Assembly (NCBI RefSeq): GCF_005434945.1
Contig: NZ_SKCH01000024.1
Span: 1-57,266, forward strand
Direction: 5' to 3'
Length of the DNA: 57,266 nucleotides
From: Prescottella subtropica
GTDB taxonomy: Bacteria > Actinomycetota > Actinomycetes > Mycobacteriales > Mycobacteriaceae
This document shows positions 7,219 through 17,289 of the stretch, one piece after another. The translations under genes and the position numbers were made by a program. The notes beneath the pieces are model-generated. The model searched no databases and had not been told where the DNA came from. It saw only the letters and a list, made by a program, of their open reading frames with translations. The first letter of the stretch is position 1. The number at the start of each line of letters is the position of its first letter.

Positions 7219-7869
7219 TCACGTCACCAGACCCGCCCGGAACGCCAGCAGTGCCGCCTCCACCCGGTTACGCGCCCCCAGCTTCCCGAAGATCGCCGAC
7301 ACGTGCGACTTCACGGTGGTCTCGCTCAGATACAGCTGCCTACCGATCTCCGCATTGGATTCGCCCCCGGCGAGCACCGTCAGAACGTCCCGCTCCCGCT
7401 CGGTCAGACACCCCAGATCCGGGCCCGACCGTCGCGGCGTGGACACCGCGGCAATGATGCGGCGCAACGACTCCCGGCTGAACAGGGCGTTTCCGGCCGC
7501 AACCGCGCGCACCGACTGATGGAACGTGCCCGGGGACGCGTCCTTGCTCAGGAAACTGTGCGCACCGGCCGCGACCGAACGGACGACCAGATCGTCGACG
7601 TCCATCGACGTCATGGTCACCACCCGCGGCGGATTCGGCAGGCGCATCAACGTCTGGGTCGCCTCGAGCCCACCGACCCGCTGCATCTTCAGATCCATCA
7701 GCACCACGCGGGGACGGCACCGCTCGACCGCCGGCAGCACCTCGTCGCCGTCGGTCGCATCACCGGCGACGACGATGTCGGGGACGGGACGGAAGATGTC
7801 GGCCAGGCCGCGGCGGACGAACGGATCGTCGTCGACGATCAATACGGGAATCACACCGGAATCTGTCAT
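7219..7869 (-). CDS. NarL/LuxR-family response regulator
   Basis: A 216-residue two-component regulator. The receiver domain (about 6-125) has the acidic pocket DDD at 13-15, phospho-acceptor Asp59 in VVLMDLKM, and a conserved Lys in FLSKD. The LuxR-type helix-turn-helix is at about 150-212 (LTERERDVL, AEIGRQLYLSETTVKSHV). It binds DNA as a dimer when phosphorylated. The sensor kinase gene lies 42 bp upstream on the same strand, so the two form an operon. Targets are unknown; the nearby AMP-ligase gene is a candidate by position only. Confidence 0.9.
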   Translation of the reverse strand: MTDSGVIPVLIVDDDPFVRRGLADIFRPVPDIVVAGDATDGDEVLPAVERCRPRVVLMDLKMQRVGGLEATQTLMRLPNPPRVVTMTSMDVDDLVVRSVAAGAHSFLSKDASPGTFHQSVRAVAAGNALFSRESLRRIIAAVSTPRRSGPDLGCLTERERDVLTVLAGGESNAEIGRQLYLSETTVKSHVSAIFGKLGARNRVEAALLAFRAGLVT

Positions 7870-7911
7870 GGTCCGAACAGGATATGTTCCGGCACCGACA
7901 GGTTCACCGGG

Positions 7912-8652
7912 TCAGCCCGACCACGGCACCCAGCAACTCACCACGAATTCGTCGCCCACCAAGCCTGCCTCGAGTGCGCCCCCCACTTCCCGTGCCTGTT
8001 CCCCGAGCCCCTGCAGGCCCATCCGGGAACCCCCGTCGAACCGACTGGGCTCGGCACTGATCGCATTGCGCACATCGATGCGGATGCCGCACTCCGGGGC
8101 GCCGCGGACCACGACCTCGACCACCTGATCGTGCGCATACTTCTGGGCGTTGGTGAGTGCCTCCTGAACCACCCGGAAACAGACGTGCCCGGCCAACGTC
8201 CCGACATCACCCGGCGCGAGATCCGTCGAGAGGGTGCAGTGCAACCCGGCGGCGCGGGCGGACTGCGCCAACTCCGGCACCGCGTCGATCCCCTGGTGCC
8301 CCACCCGCTCCCGTGCCTCCGCGGTTCCGCGCAGGACACCCACAATGCTCTTCAGCTCGTCGAGCGCATCGTGGGCGGCCGCCCGGATCTGCGCCGCCGA
8401 GTTCGCCACCTTCTCCGGAGAATCGTCGGCATTGACCTGCAATGCGCTCGCGAACAACGAGATTCGGCTCAGACCCGCCGCCAGCGTGTCGTGCATGTCG
8501 CGCGCGATCCGGGCCCGCTCCTCGGCCCGGATCATCTCGTCGCGGACGCCGCCGCGCATACGCGCGAGCACCGCGAGAGCCACCACCGCTCCCAACAGGA
8601 CCGCGGCCACCGACCACGGAATCCAGAGCGCCACATCGTACTGTTCCAGCAC
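7912..8652 (-). CDS. Sensor histidine kinase (HisKA_3 type)
   Basis: A short sensor of about 246 residues with a single membrane span at about 8-31. It has the NarL-partner dimerisation helix, ERARIARDMHDTLAAG, with phospho-acceptor His54. The ATPase domain has N-box EALTNAQKYAH and G-box RMGLQGLGEQAREVG. There is no recognisable extracellular sensor domain, so the signal may be membrane-related or come from a partner. The GTG at 8652 is preferred because GAGGGGG lies just upstream; reading can extend to 8778, but that N-terminus is Cys/Arg-rich and implausible. It is co-transcribed with the response regulator. Confidence 0.85.
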   Translation of the reverse strand: MLEQYDVALWIPWSVAAVLLGAVVALAVLARMRGGVRDEMIRAEERARIARDMHDTLAAGLSRISLFASALQVNADDSPEKVANSAAQIRAAAHDALDELKSIVGVLRGTAEARERVGHQGIDAVPELAQSARAAGLHCTLSTDLAPGDVGTLAGHVCFRVVQEALTNAQKYAHDQVVEVVVRGAPECGIRIDVRNAISAEPSRFDGGSRMGLQGLGEQAREVGGALEAGLVGDEFVVSCWVPWSG

Positions 8653-8845
8653 GCCCCCCTCGGGCTTCTGTGCGCGGATCGTGAGAACCGTCCCCTCCCT
8701 CGACGAATGTCCCCGCCGACCCCGCGGCGAGAACCCGATACGGATGCACCGTACGCACCGGCACCGACAAGTCGGCATCCGTCGAACGCAGGAGGCGGCA
8801 TCCGACCGGAGGAGGAGCCGGCGGACCGATCCGCCGAAACGACGA

Positions 8846-8875
8846 GACGCCGTCCTTCTTCCGGAGGACGGCGTC
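8846..8875 (-). terminator. Hairpin after osmC
   Basis: An 11-bp perfect stem (8846-8856 with 8865-8875, 8-nt loop) lies 33 nt past the OsmC stop. The rest of 8653-8845 holds no gene I can support and should contain the histidine-kinase promoter. Confidence 0.6.
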
Positions 8876-8907
8876 GTCGAGAGTCAGAGCTGTGCGCCCG
8901 TCGAATG

Positions 8908-9342
8908 CTAGTCGAGTGCGGCGTCGAGGGTGATCGCGACGCCGGTCAGCGCCTTGCTCACCGGGCACGACTCCTTCGCCGCCTGCGCGACCCGCGCGAA
9001 CCCCTCGGCATCCAGACCGTCGACCTCACCGCGCACCGTGAGCGCGATCCCCGTCAGCTTGAAACCCGGATCGTCCGGGCCGAGCGAGACGTCCGCGCGC
9101 ACCTCGAGGCTCTGCGGGGTGCCGCCGGCCTCGGCGATGAGCGCCGACAACTGCATCGCGAAGCACGACGAGTGCGCGGCCGCGATCATCTCTTCCGGGC
9201 TGGTGGTGCCGCCCGCGTCGTCGGCCGCGCGCTTCGGGAACGACACCTCGTACGTTCCCACCCCGGAACTGGTGAACTCGACCTGGCCCGAACCCTGTTC
9301 GAGCGTCCCGGTCCACGCGGTGCGTGCGGTCCGTGTCGGCAT
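8908..9342 (-). CDS. osmC: OsmC/Ohr-family peroxiredoxin-like protein
   Basis: A 144-residue thiol peroxidase that reduces organic hydroperoxides. It has the two family cysteines, Cys60 in AAHSSCFAM and Cys126 in KESCPVSK, in the OsmC arrangement. The length is normal for the family, which works as an intertwined dimer. The ATG at 9342 is chosen because an AGGAGG lies eight bases upstream and the product starts at the first family strand. A longer upstream frame overlaps the divergent kinase gene and is rejected. The gene stands alone with its own terminator. Confidence 0.9.
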   Translation of the reverse strand: MPTRTARTAWTGTLEQGSGQVEFTSSGVGTYEVSFPKRAADDAGGTTSPEEMIAAAHSSCFAMQLSALIAEAGGTPQSLEVRADVSLGPDDPGFKLTGIALTVRGEVDGLDAEGFARVAQAAKESCPVSKALTGVAITLDAALD

Positions 9343-9466
9343 GACGTCATCCTCCTGGCAGTAGTGGACGGTTCCGACTCCGACCGTACGCGGAAACACC
9401 GTCGGCCGGGGTCCGGTCCACCGGATGCCCGGCGCACACCCGGCGACTGGCATAGTCGTACCGATC

Positions 9467-10060
9467 ATGACCGCCGACACCGATCGGACTCTCCCGACAC
9501 TCGCCGAGAGTGCCGCCCGGATCGTCGCGCTCGCACGCACCGCACATCGACGCCGTCTCAGCCGCCGCGGCCGCGGACCGATCCTGATCGGTATCGACGG
9601 CCCCTCCGGGGGCGGAAAATCGACCCTGGCCGACCGGGTCTCCGCGGCACTCGACGACGCGCCGATCGTCCGGATGGACGACCTGTACCCCGGCTGGGAC
9701 GGGCTGGCCGCGTCGGCGCCACTTCTCACCCGATGGGTTCTCGCCCCCGCCGCGCACGGCCGGATTCCGCGGTACCGGCGCTACGACTGGCATCGCCGCG
9801 CCTACACGGAGTGGCACGCGGTCCGCCGCCACCGCTACCTGATCGTCGAGGGCGCCGGATCGACCTGCGGTCCCGCCCGCAGGTACTACACGGTCCGGGT
9901 GTTCGTCGACGCCTCGGCCGGCGAGCGGATGCGACGTGCCCTACTGCGCGACGGCGACATGTTCCGGCCGCACTGGGATCGCTGGGCCCGGCAGGAGGCG
10001 GCACTGTTCGGGCCCGACCGGACGCGGCGCGCCGCACACCTCACGGTCGCAACGGGATAG
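9467..10060 (+). CDS. P-loop kinase, uridine-kinase-like
   Basis: A 197-residue P-loop protein with Walker A GPSGGGKS at 45-52 and VRMDDLYPGWDGL, where uridine and related kinases bind their nucleoside. A later YLIVEGAGS strand matches Walker B. The basic linker around the P-loop and the short length fit the uridine/cytidine-kinase-like group, but the substrate cannot be assigned. The ATG at 9467 is preferred over 9425 because the latter overlaps the osmC promoter region. No clear Shine-Dalgarno is visible, so the message may be nearly leaderless. Confidence 0.78.
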   Translation: MTADTDRTLPTLAESAARIVALARTAHRRRLSRRGRGPILIGIDGPSGGGKSTLADRVSAALDDAPIVRMDDLYPGWDGLAASAPLLTRWVLAPAAHGRIPRYRRYDWHRRAYTEWHAVRRHRYLIVEGAGSTCGPARRYYTVRVFVDASAGERMRRALLRDGDMFRPHWDRWARQEAALFGPDRTRRAAHLTVATG

Positions 10061-10087
10061 ATCGGCCCGTCGTGTCCGGCTGACGCA

Positions 10088-10127
10088 CGACGACGCCCCG
10101 CACACTGCTGTGTGCGAGGCGTCGTCG
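10088..10127. terminator. Bidirectional hairpin between the kinase gene and clpC
   Basis: An 18-position stem (10088-10105 with 10110-10127) with one C-A mismatch and a TGCT loop sits between two convergent genes and can serve both. Confidence 0.65.
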
Positions 10128-10140
10128 ATGCCCATGGACC

Positions 10141-12678
10141 CTACTCGGAGTCGGCTGCTCCCGACTTCGCCAGGTCGATCGGGACCTCGTCCGGCACGGT
10201 CACCGGCTTGTCCTCACCGCGGAACGTGAACTTCGCGTCCTCGCCGGCACCCTCGCCGTCCCAGCCCTCGACGTCCACGTGGACGATCTGGCCCGGGGTC
10301 AGCTCGTTGAAGAGGATCTTCTCCGACAGCTGGTCCTCGATCTCACGCTGGATGGTGCGACGCAGCGGCCGCGCACCGAGCACCGGATCGAAGCCGCGCT
10401 TGGCGAGCAGGGACTTGCCCTGCTCGGACAGCTCGATGCCCATGTCCTTGTTCTTCAGCTGCGTCGCGACACGGCCGATCATCAGGTCCACCATCTGGAT
10501 GATCTCGTTCTGGGACAGCTGGTGGAAGACGATGATGTCGTCGATACGGTTGAGGAACTCGGGACGGAAATGCTTCTTGAGCTCGTCGTGGACCTTGAGC
10601 TTCATGCGCTCGTAGTTCGACTCGCTGCCCGACCCCTGCGTGAAGCCCAGACCCACGGCCTTCGAGATGTCCGCGGTACCCAGGTTCGACGTGAAGATCA
10701 GCACGGTGTTCTTGAAGTCGACCGTACGACCCTGACCGTCGGTGAGACGGCCGTCCTCGAGGACCTGCAGGAGCGTGTTGTAGATCTCCTGGTGGGCCTT
10801 CTCGATCTCGTCGAACAGGACGACGGAGAACGGCTTGCGACGCACCTTCTCGGTGAGCTGGCCGCCCTCCTCGTAACCGACGTAGCCGGGAGGCGCCCCG
10901 AACAGCCGCGACGCGGTGAACCGGTCGTGGAACTCGCCCATGTCGATCTGGATGAGCGCGTCGTCCTCACCGAACAGGAAGTTCGCGAGCGCCTTCGACA
11001 GCTCGGTCTTACCGACACCGGACGGGCCGGCGAAGATGAACGAGCCCGACGGACGCTTCGGGTCCTTCAGACCGGCGCGGGTACGACGGATCGCCTTGGA
11101 AACCGCCTTGACGGCGTCCTCCTGGCCGATGATCCGCTTGTGCAGCTCCTCCTCCATACGGAGCAGACGCGTGGTCTCTTCCTCGGTGAGCTTGAAGACC
11201 GGGATGCCGGTCCAGTTGCCCAGCACCTCGGCGATCTGCTCGTCGTCGACCTCGGCGATGACGTCCAGGTCGCCGGAGCGCCACTGCTTCTCCCGCTCGG
11301 CCCGCTGCGCGACGAGGGTCTTCTCCTTGTCGCGCAGGTTCGCGGCCTTCTCGAAGTCCTGCGCGTCGATCGCGGACTCCTTCTCGCGGCGCGCGTCGGC
11401 GATCTTGTCGTCGAACTCGCGCAGGTCCGGCGGTGCGGTCATCCGACGGATGCGCATTCGGGCGCCGGCCTCGTCGATGAGGTCGATCGCCTTGTCCGGC
11501 AGGAAGCGGTCGTTGATGTAGCGGTCCGCGAGGGTGGCCGCCGCGACCAGCGCGCCGTCGGTGATCGAGACACGGTGGTGCGCCTCGTAGCGGTCGCGCA
11601 GACCCTTGAGGATCTCGATGGTGTGCTCGACGGTCGGCTCACCGACCTGCACCGGCTGGAACCGGCGCTCGAGGGCGGCGTCCTTCTCGATGTACTTGCG
11701 GTACTCGTCGAGGGTGGTGGCGCCGATGGTCTGCAGCTCGCCGCGGGCCAGCTTCGGCTTGAGGATCGAGGCCGCGTCGATCGCGCCCTCGGCGGCACCG
11801 GCACCGACGAGCGTATGCAGCTCGTCGATGAACAGGATGATGTCGCCGCGGGTGTTGATCTCCTTGAGGACCTTCTTCAGGCGCTCCTCGAAATCACCGC
11901 GGTAGCGGCTACCGGCGACCAGCGAACCCAGGTCGAGGGTGTAGAGCTGCTTGTCCTTGAGGGTCTCGGGCACCTCGCCGTTGACGATGGCCTGCGCGAG
12001 ACCCTCGACGACGGCGGTCTTGCCGACACCCGGCTCACCGATGAGGACCGGGTTGTTCTTGGTGCGGCGGGACAGCACCTGCATGACCCGCTCGATCTCC
12101 TTCGAGCGGCCGATGACCGGGTCCAGCTTGCCTTCCAGGGCAGCCTGGGTGAGGTTGCGGCCGAACTGGTCGAGGACCAGCGACGTCGACGGGGTACCCG
12201 CCTCGCTGCGGCTCGCACCGGCCTCCGCCGGCTCCTTGCCCTGGTAACCCGACAGCAGCTGGATCACCTGCTGACGCACCCGGTTGAGATCGGCACCCAG
12301 CTTGACCAGGACCTGGGCGGCGACGCCCTCGCCCTCACGGATCAGGCCGAGCAGGATGTGCTCGGTGCCGATGTAGTTGTGTCCGAGCTGCAGCGCCTCA
12401 CGCAGGCTGAGCTCGAGGACCTTCTTGGCACGGGGAGTGAAGGGAATGTGACCGGACGGGGCCTGCTGCCCCTGGCCGATGATCTCCTCGACCTGGCTGC
12501 GGACACCTTCGAGGGAGATACCCAACGACTCCAGCGACTTCGCCGCCACACCCTCACCCTCGTGGATGAGGCCGAGCAGGATGTGTTCCGTGCCGATGTA
12601 GTTGTGGTTGAGCATCCTGGCTTCTTCCTGAGCCAGGACGACGACGCGCCGCGCGCGATCGGTGAACCTCTCGAACAT
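10141..12678 (-). CDS. clpC1: ATP-dependent Clp protease ATPase subunit ClpC1
   Basis: An Hsp100 unfoldase that feeds substrates to ClpP1P2. The 845 residues show two Clp-N repeats ([13 protein letters not shown] at about 26 and 101), the first AAA module with Walker A GEPGVGKT at 214-221, and a coiled-coil/UVR middle segment at about 420-460. The second AAA module has Walker A GPSGVGKT and an LGF pore-ClpP loop region near 670. Length and order match M. tuberculosis Rv3596c. The ATG at 12678 has GAGGGAG upstream. The 136 bp before it contain a TAGAGT hexamer that could be a -10 element. ClpC1 is usually essential in this group. Confidence 0.97.
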   Translation of the reverse strand: MFERFTDRARRVVVLAQEEARMLNHNYIGTEHILLGLIHEGEGVAAKSLESLGISLEGVRSQVEEIIGQGQQAPSGHIPFTPRAKKVLELSLREALQLGHNYIGTEHILLGLIREGEGVAAQVLVKLGADLNRVRQQVIQLLSGYQGKEPAEAGASRSEAGTPSTSLVLDQFGRNLTQAALEGKLDPVIGRSKEIERVMQVLSRRTKNNPVLIGEPGVGKTAVVEGLAQAIVNGEVPETLKDKQLYTLDLGSLVAGSRYRGDFEERLKKVLKEINTRGDIILFIDELHTLVGAGAAEGAIDAASILKPKLARGELQTIGATTLDEYRKYIEKDAALERRFQPVQVGEPTVEHTIEILKGLRDRYEAHHRVSITDGALVAAATLADRYINDRFLPDKAIDLIDEAGARMRIRRMTAPPDLREFDDKIADARREKESAIDAQDFEKAANLRDKEKTLVAQRAEREKQWRSGDLDVIAEVDDEQIAEVLGNWTGIPVFKLTEEETTRLLRMEEELHKRIIGQEDAVKAVSKAIRRTRAGLKDPKRPSGSFIFAGPSGVGKTELSKALANFLFGEDDALIQIDMGEFHDRFTASRLFGAPPGYVGYEEGGQLTEKVRRKPFSVVLFDEIEKAHQEIYNTLLQVLEDGRLTDGQGRTVDFKNTVLIFTSNLGTADISKAVGLGFTQGSGSESNYERMKLKVHDELKKHFRPEFLNRIDDIIVFHQLSQNEIIQMVDLMIGRVATQLKNKDMGIELSEQGKSLLAKRGFDPVLGARPLRRTIQREIEDQLSEKILFNELTPGQIVHVDVEGWDGEGAGEDAKFTFRGEDKPVTVPDEVPIDLAKSGAADSE

Positions 12679-12814
12679 CGCTCTCCCTCACATTTTCCAA
12701 CGGTCCGGGCAGAGCATCGCGTCCCGCGATCTCCTGCCCTTCCGCTGCGTCTCGCTCCGGCACAACAGGCTGACGGCCTCCGGAACCGAAAGTTCCACGA
12801 CCCCACTTCACACT

Positions 12815-14050
12815 CTAGTGGGCGCCCTTCCCGACCGCCGCTTCTCCACCCGGTGAACGAGCGGAGCCGACCTGCACGAATTCATCAACGCCGCAGGTCG
12901 TCGAAACGTTTCCCGGTCGCTGTACGCCTAGGGCGAACATCCCGGCGCGCGGCCCGTCGGGCACGACCCGCAGCAGTGTCCGGTGCAGCGCCCACGCGAC
13001 CGGAATCGAGAACACCGTCGTGACCACGAAGACGCCGACCGTCGACCCCTGGAACGTGCGGTAACCGAGCATGTCGAGGACGAACGCCATCACCACCAGA
13101 TGCACCAGGAACAGCTCGTACGAGATCTCCCCGAGCCACACCATCGGCGTCGACGCGCACAGCCGCCCGAACGGGCCCGGCCGGTCCCCGATCACCAGCG
13201 GCGCCATCAGCGACACCGCGAACAGCAGGAACAGCATCGACTTGACGACCGCATCGGTGGCGTCCAACGGCACGATCGTCGCCTCCCCGGCCAGCGGGGT
13301 GCACGCGAGCAGCAGGAAGTACAGCGCCAGCAGACCCGCGACATACGGATTGCAGTGCCGGATCGTCACGGACGCCAACGCCAACAGCATGCCACCCGCG
13401 AACCAGGCCACGAATCCCGGCAGCCACAGCCGGGCCGTGAACGTGATGTCGGTGTGGTGCGTGATCAGCGTCCACAGCGGCGTGACCGCCACCAGCACCG
13501 ACAGTGCGGCCGCGAGCCGGACCGGATGCCACCGCCGCCGGCACACCCCCACCACGAGCACCCACCCGATCACCGGTAACAGCAGATAGAACGTGACCTC
13601 CACCGCGAGACTCCACGTCTGGGTGAGCCCGTCGTGCAGATGCCCGGGACCGTAGATCTGGGTGAGCGTCATGTTCCGCCAGAACCCGGGCCAGCCGCGG
13701 CCCGTCTCCCCCGCGTCGTCCCGGAACAGGTAGATCACGTACGTCGCGGCGACGACGATCCAGTACGCCGGCAGGATCCGCCGGGCCCGATGCCACAGAT
13801 ACGTCCGCGTCGACGGCAACGCCTGCCCGCCCGCCGCGGCCGCCAGCCACGGCCGGAACAGCAGGAACCCGGACAGGGCGAAGAAGACCGGCACCCCGAT
13901 CTCGAGCCGGGACAGCGCCGTCCCGGCCAGGTCGTTCGTGTAGCGGCCCGTCCAGAACGCGGCGTGCGCGCCGACGACGAGCAGTGCCGCGACCGCGCGC
14001 AGCCCCGTCAGTGCCCGGATGTGGCCGGATACCGCGGCGGGTGCCGTCAC
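12815..14050 (-). CDS. Acyltransferase 3 family membrane protein
   Basis: A 411-residue integral membrane O-acyltransferase of the OafA/YrhL type, which adds acetyl or other acyl groups to envelope sugars. The N-terminal signature RALTGLRAVAALLVVGAHA carries the Arg and catalytic His of the family. About ten hydrophobic segments follow, with a cytoplasmic tail of about 45 residues. The GTG at 14050 overlaps the stop of the upstream polytopic gene (GTGA) and has GAGGAGG inside that gene, so the two are translationally coupled. It ends a three-gene cassette (lipase, polytopic transferase, acyltransferase) between lsr2 and clpC1. The acceptor is unknown. Confidence 0.88.
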   Translation of the reverse strand: MTAPAAVSGHIRALTGLRAVAALLVVGAHAAFWTGRYTNDLAGTALSRLEIGVPVFFALSGFLLFRPWLAAAAGGQALPSTRTYLWHRARRILPAYWIVVAATYVIYLFRDDAGETGRGWPGFWRNMTLTQIYGPGHLHDGLTQTWSLAVEVTFYLLLPVIGWVLVVGVCRRRWHPVRLAAALSVLVAVTPLWTLITHHTDITFTARLWLPGFVAWFAGGMLLALASVTIRHCNPYVAGLLALYFLLLACTPLAGEATIVPLDATDAVVKSMLFLLFAVSLMAPLVIGDRPGPFGRLCASTPMVWLGEISYELFLVHLVVMAFVLDMLGYRTFQGSTVGVFVVTTVFSIPVAWALHRTLLRVVPDGPRAGMFALGVQRPGNVSTTCGVDEFVQVGSARSPGGEAAVGKGAH

Positions 14051-15804
14051 GGGACCTCCTCGGTTGCGGGAACGACGGATCCGACGGGACCGGCACCGAC
14101 ACACACGGCCAGGCCCGGCGTCACCGCCCGCACCCGCACCGCGTCACCCGAGCCGATCAGCCGCACGAACACCTGGTTCAGGCCCGCCCGGACCGGCACC
14201 GACACGGTGTCGCCGCCCCCGTTCAACGACACCTCGACGACGCCGTCGACGCTCGCGAAATAGTTCAGGGCCGCCGTCCACTCCCAGTCGAGCAGCGGAC
14301 CGTCGAGCGGCAGGTCGACCGGATCGGCCTCGCTCCGGTAGCCGCATCCGGGCACCGGTCCCTGACCGATCCGGCGGGTCGGGGTGACCACCGCGGGCAC
14401 CAGGTGCCCGGTGTCGTCGAACAGTTGCAGCCGGCCCGTGGACCGCGCGAACTCGGGACGGTCCCGCAGCGGTCCGAAGATGCGGCTCGTCGTGTTGTGC
14501 GGGTACGCAACCGGCAACAACACGTAGAGCGACACCGCCTGGTCGAGGATCGGGGTGTCCCGGTCCGCGGCCAGTGCCGCCCGGCCGTTCGCGAGATAGT
14601 CGACCGTCGGATTGTCGCGCCACCGTTCGACGAACGCGACTGTCGACCACAGGCTGCTCGCGACGAACGCCGCGACCCCGGCCGCGACGAGCACCGGACG
14701 CGGACTCGGCAGTGGACGTATCCCGGGGCGGGCGGGTGCACGCACGATCAGCGCCCAGCCGATCACGATGACGACGGCACTGTCGGCGACGTACCGGAGC
14801 GTCTGCGCCAGTTCGTACGCGGTGTCGGGCCCGGACCGGGTCAGCACCATCGCGGCCTCGGACGCCGCGACGTAGCCGAGCATCGCCAGCCACACCCCGA
14901 CCGTCCGCTGCCGGTACCGGACCGACCAGGTGGTCGCCGCGGCGACCACGACCCACCCGAGCACGACCAGCACGAGCGGCGGCGTCGCCCACGGCGGGCT
15001 CGGGGGCCAGCGGTCCCACGACCACGGCCCGCCCACCATCGTCGGCACCAGCCCCAGCGACGTGCCGTGGTGTACGAGGCCCGCAGTCTGCGCCGCGGAC
15101 GGCAGCACCAGCCGGGACTGCGTGAAGAACAGGTACGTGCCCGCCCACACCGTGAGGACCGCCGCCAGCGGAATCCACAGCGCCCGCCCCCGCGCCCACG
15201 CCGCCCGGACCGGGCGAGCGATCCCGTCCACCCGGAACATCAGTGCGACGACCGCGAACGCCACGATCGGCACCAGCACCGACTTCTCGAAAAAAGTCAG
15301 CGACACCGCCGCGACCACCGTGCCGGACACCGCGTACCGGATGCGCCCGGTGCGGCACAGCCGGATCGCGTCGCCCGCCACCCACGCCAGGCCGATCTGC
15401 ATGGGCAGCGAGTTCAGTCCCGCCGCCCACCACGCGAACGACGGCAGGGTCAGCGGCGCGAACAGGTAGAACGCCAGCGGCACCAGCAGCAGCGGCCGGT
15501 CCCCGAGCAGCAGACGCAGGACCCGCAGCACCGCGAGCGACGCGAGGACCTGCAACCCGAGCAGCGTCAGCGCCGGCACCAGCCAGTCCAGCGGTGCCAC
15601 CGCCGTCGACAGCCAGGCGACGAGGAACGCCGCGGGCATGAAATGCCCGTCGTGGTCGTAGAGCAGGAACTCCCCCGACAGCGCCGGGTAGTGCCCGGCC
15701 CGGCTGATCAGGATCAGATCGTCCCAGTAGAAGTCACCGGTGAACGCGACCCGTCCGCGGACGAGTACCTGCAGCGCGACGAGTACCGCTGCCGCTACGC
15801 GCAC
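14047..15804 (-). CDS. Polytopic membrane protein, putative GT-C glycosyltransferase
   Basis: A 585-residue protein with about ten to twelve hydrophobic segments. An acidic pair, FYWDDLILISRAG (about 25-37), lies just after the first span, where GT-C enzymes carry catalytic Asp residues in the first external loop. After the last span there is a soluble C-terminal domain of about 170 residues with a beta-rich end, probably external. Lipid-linked sugar transfer for envelope glycans is an inference from this topology and from the neighbouring acyltransferase. No family can be named for certain. The GTG at 15804 has AAGGAG six bases upstream. The lipase gene ends 30 bp before it. Confidence 0.7.
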   Translation of the reverse strand: MRVAAAVLVALQVLVRGRVAFTGDFYWDDLILISRAGHYPALSGEFLLYDHDGHFMPAAFLVAWLSTAVAPLDWLVPALTLLGLQVLASLAVLRVLRLLLGDRPLLLVPLAFYLFAPLTLPSFAWWAAGLNSLPMQIGLAWVAGDAIRLCRTGRIRYAVSGTVVAAVSLTFFEKSVLVPIVAFAVVALMFRVDGIARPVRAAWARGRALWIPLAAVLTVWAGTYLFFTQSRLVLPSAAQTAGLVHHGTSLGLVPTMVGGPWSWDRWPPSPPWATPPLVLVVLGWVVVAAATTWSVRYRQRTVGVWLAMLGYVAASEAAMVLTRSGPDTAYELAQTLRYVADSAVVIVIGWALIVRAPARPGIRPLPSPRPVLVAAGVAAFVASSLWSTVAFVERWRDNPTVDYLANGRAALAADRDTPILDQAVSLYVLLPVAYPHNTTSRIFGPLRDRPEFARSTGRLQLFDDTGHLVPAVVTPTRRIGQGPVPGCGYRSEADPVDLPLDGPLLDWEWTAALNYFASVDGVVEVSLNGGGDTVSVPVRAGLNQVFVRLIGSGDAVRVRAVTPGLAVCVGAGPVGSVVPATEEVP

Positions 15805-15834
15805 GCACCACTCCTTCTCTCGGCCGGCGGGGCG

Positions 15835-16782
15835 TCAGCCGCCCGTGATGGGTGCGACGAACTGGCACGGCACCGGTCGCGGATGCTCCGGGTCCAGCGC
15901 ATTGAGGACATACGCCGCGGCCACCGGTTCCGCCGCGATGGCCGCGTGCTCACCGTAGTTGGTGGCGCAGTCGTCCTGCACGACGACGTTGGTCGTGTCG
16001 GGGGCCTCGACGTACCCGCTGGTGAACGGCACGACCAGTTCGTCGTAGCGGGTCATGATGTTGGTGTAGGTGATCTGCGGCGCGTGGAGACCGCCGGCGC
16101 GCAGGTCGGTCAGGAAATCCGATCCCGTCACCATCTGAGGGCAGGCCGCGCACAGCGCCGCGAGTCCGTCGTCGACGAGCGAACCGGCCCCGAATCCGCG
16201 GACCGCATCGACCAGACCGGCCGCTCCGGCCACGTTCGTCCCGTTCCACAGTGGTGCCAGCGACACGTACCTGTCGACCTTGTCGGCGCCGCCGAGTCGC
16301 TGCACGTAGTACGCCGGCACGATCGTGCCCTGCGAATGCCCGACGAGATCGACCTTCCGCGCGCCCGTCTCCTGCAGAACACGGTCGACGAAATCACGCA
16401 GTTGCTCGGCACTGTCCTCGATGGGTTTCATTCCCCCGATCGCGGAAATCGGCCACGGCAGGTCGTCGAATGCCCCGTAGGTGAGCGCGAAGACGCAATA
16501 TCCCTCGTTCGCGAGAAGCGGAGCGTATGTCGCCCAATTATCCTGACGGTTTCCGCCGGTCCCGTGCACGAGGACGACAGGATTCGGATGTTCCCGCGAC
16601 GGCCGGCAGGACCAGTCGTCGGCACCCGGCGCAGACCCACCCGGATTGCCCAATTCCAGCGGGATTCCCGCAAGAAAGTTGTAGGACACCGGGTGCGCCT
16701 CCTGTGCCGATGCCGGCACGGTCACGCAAAGCAACGACAATATCGATACGGACACGCCTGCGATGAATCGCCTCAGCTGCAC
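15835..16782 (-). CDS. Secreted lipase/esterase (class 2 lipase-like)
   Basis: A 315-residue exported alpha/beta-hydrolase. A signal peptide (basic MQLRR, hydrophobic core, cleavage after Ala26 in PASA-Q) precedes the mature enzyme. The oxyanion motif is VVLVHGTGG at about 69-77 and the nucleophile elbow is VGHSQG with Ser150. Several Cys (59, 96, about 202, 205 and others) suggest disulfides. It resembles the actinobacterial triacylglycerol lipase/esterase group. Start is a GTG. It is the first gene of the cassette and may act on envelope lipids or on scavenged lipids. Confidence 0.85.
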   Translation of the reverse strand: MQLRRFIAGVSVSILSLLCVTVPASAQEAHPVSYNFLAGIPLELGNPGGSAPGADDWSCRPSREHPNPVVLVHGTGGNRQDNWATYAPLLANEGYCVFALTYGAFDDLPWPISAIGGMKPIEDSAEQLRDFVDRVLQETGARKVDLVGHSQGTIVPAYYVQRLGGADKVDRYVSLAPLWNGTNVAGAAGLVDAVRGFGAGSLVDDGLAALCAACPQMVTGSDFLTDLRAGGLHAPQITYTNIMTRYDELVVPFTSGYVEAPDTTNVVVQDDCATNYGEHAAIAAEPVAAAYVLNALDPEHPRPVPCQFVAPITGG

Positions 16783-16857
16783 ACCGCGGACACTAGCAGC
16801 TCGACTTTACGAGGGTCCGTATATCGTCAATCCGGTCGTGTCTCGGTGTGGCCCCGA

Positions 16858-17211
16858 TCAGTGCGCGCTGTTGTACGCCTCGGTGACCTCCGCGGAGATA
16901 CGTCCCCGCGACGACACCGTGTACCCGTTCCGACGTGCCCATTCACGAATCGCCGAGCTCTGCTCGCGATCCACCGTGCCGCGGGCGGACGACGTCGAAC
17001 CCGTCGACGTCACCTTGCCGCCACGCCGGCGGTTGGTCGCCTTCCGCGCATGGGAAACCCACAGATCGAGTTGCTCACGCAGCTTGGCCGCATTATCCGA
17101 CGACAGATCGATCTCGTACAGGACACCGTCCAGGCCGAACTCGACAGTTTCATCGGCGGTGGCGTCCTGATCGACGTCGTCGATGAGTGTGACAGTGACC
17201 TTCTTTGCCAT
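16858..17211 (-). CDS. lsr2: Nucleoid-associated xenogeneic silencer Lsr2
   Basis: An H-NS-like protein that coats and silences AT-rich DNA in mycolate bacteria. The 117 residues have the N-terminal oligomerisation domain ([12 protein letters not shown] onward) and a C-terminal DNA-binding domain with the AT-hook-like RGR at 102-104. The charged linker is a few residues longer than in M. tuberculosis Lsr2 (112 aa). A GGAAGGG sits about ten bases before the ATG. It lies downstream of lysS as in M. tuberculosis (Rv3598c-Rv3597c) but with 130 bp between, which hold a hairpin and a likely own promoter (TAGTAT on the minus strand near 17282). Confidence 0.96.
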   Translation of the reverse strand: MAKKVTVTLIDDVDQDATADETVEFGLDGVLYEIDLSSDNAAKLREQLDLWVSHARKATNRRRGGKVTSTGSTSSARGTVDREQSSAIREWARRNGYTVSSRGRISAEVTEAYNSAH

Positions 17212-17289
17212 GGGTCAATTCCCTTCCGAATGACGCGCCGCTACCTGGACCGATTGGTTCCAGACGCTAACTCGAAAGCGATACTACCC

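Noticed and set aside
5899-10083. 1394-codon plus-strand frame
   Set aside because: It runs antisense to five well-supported genes. The translated sequence is low-complexity Arg/His/Pro, typical of high-GC shadow frames.
12679-12814. ClgR-type operator upstream of clpC1
   Set aside because: Several CGCTG/GCG elements are present, but none clearly fits a symmetric consensus I can state with confidence.
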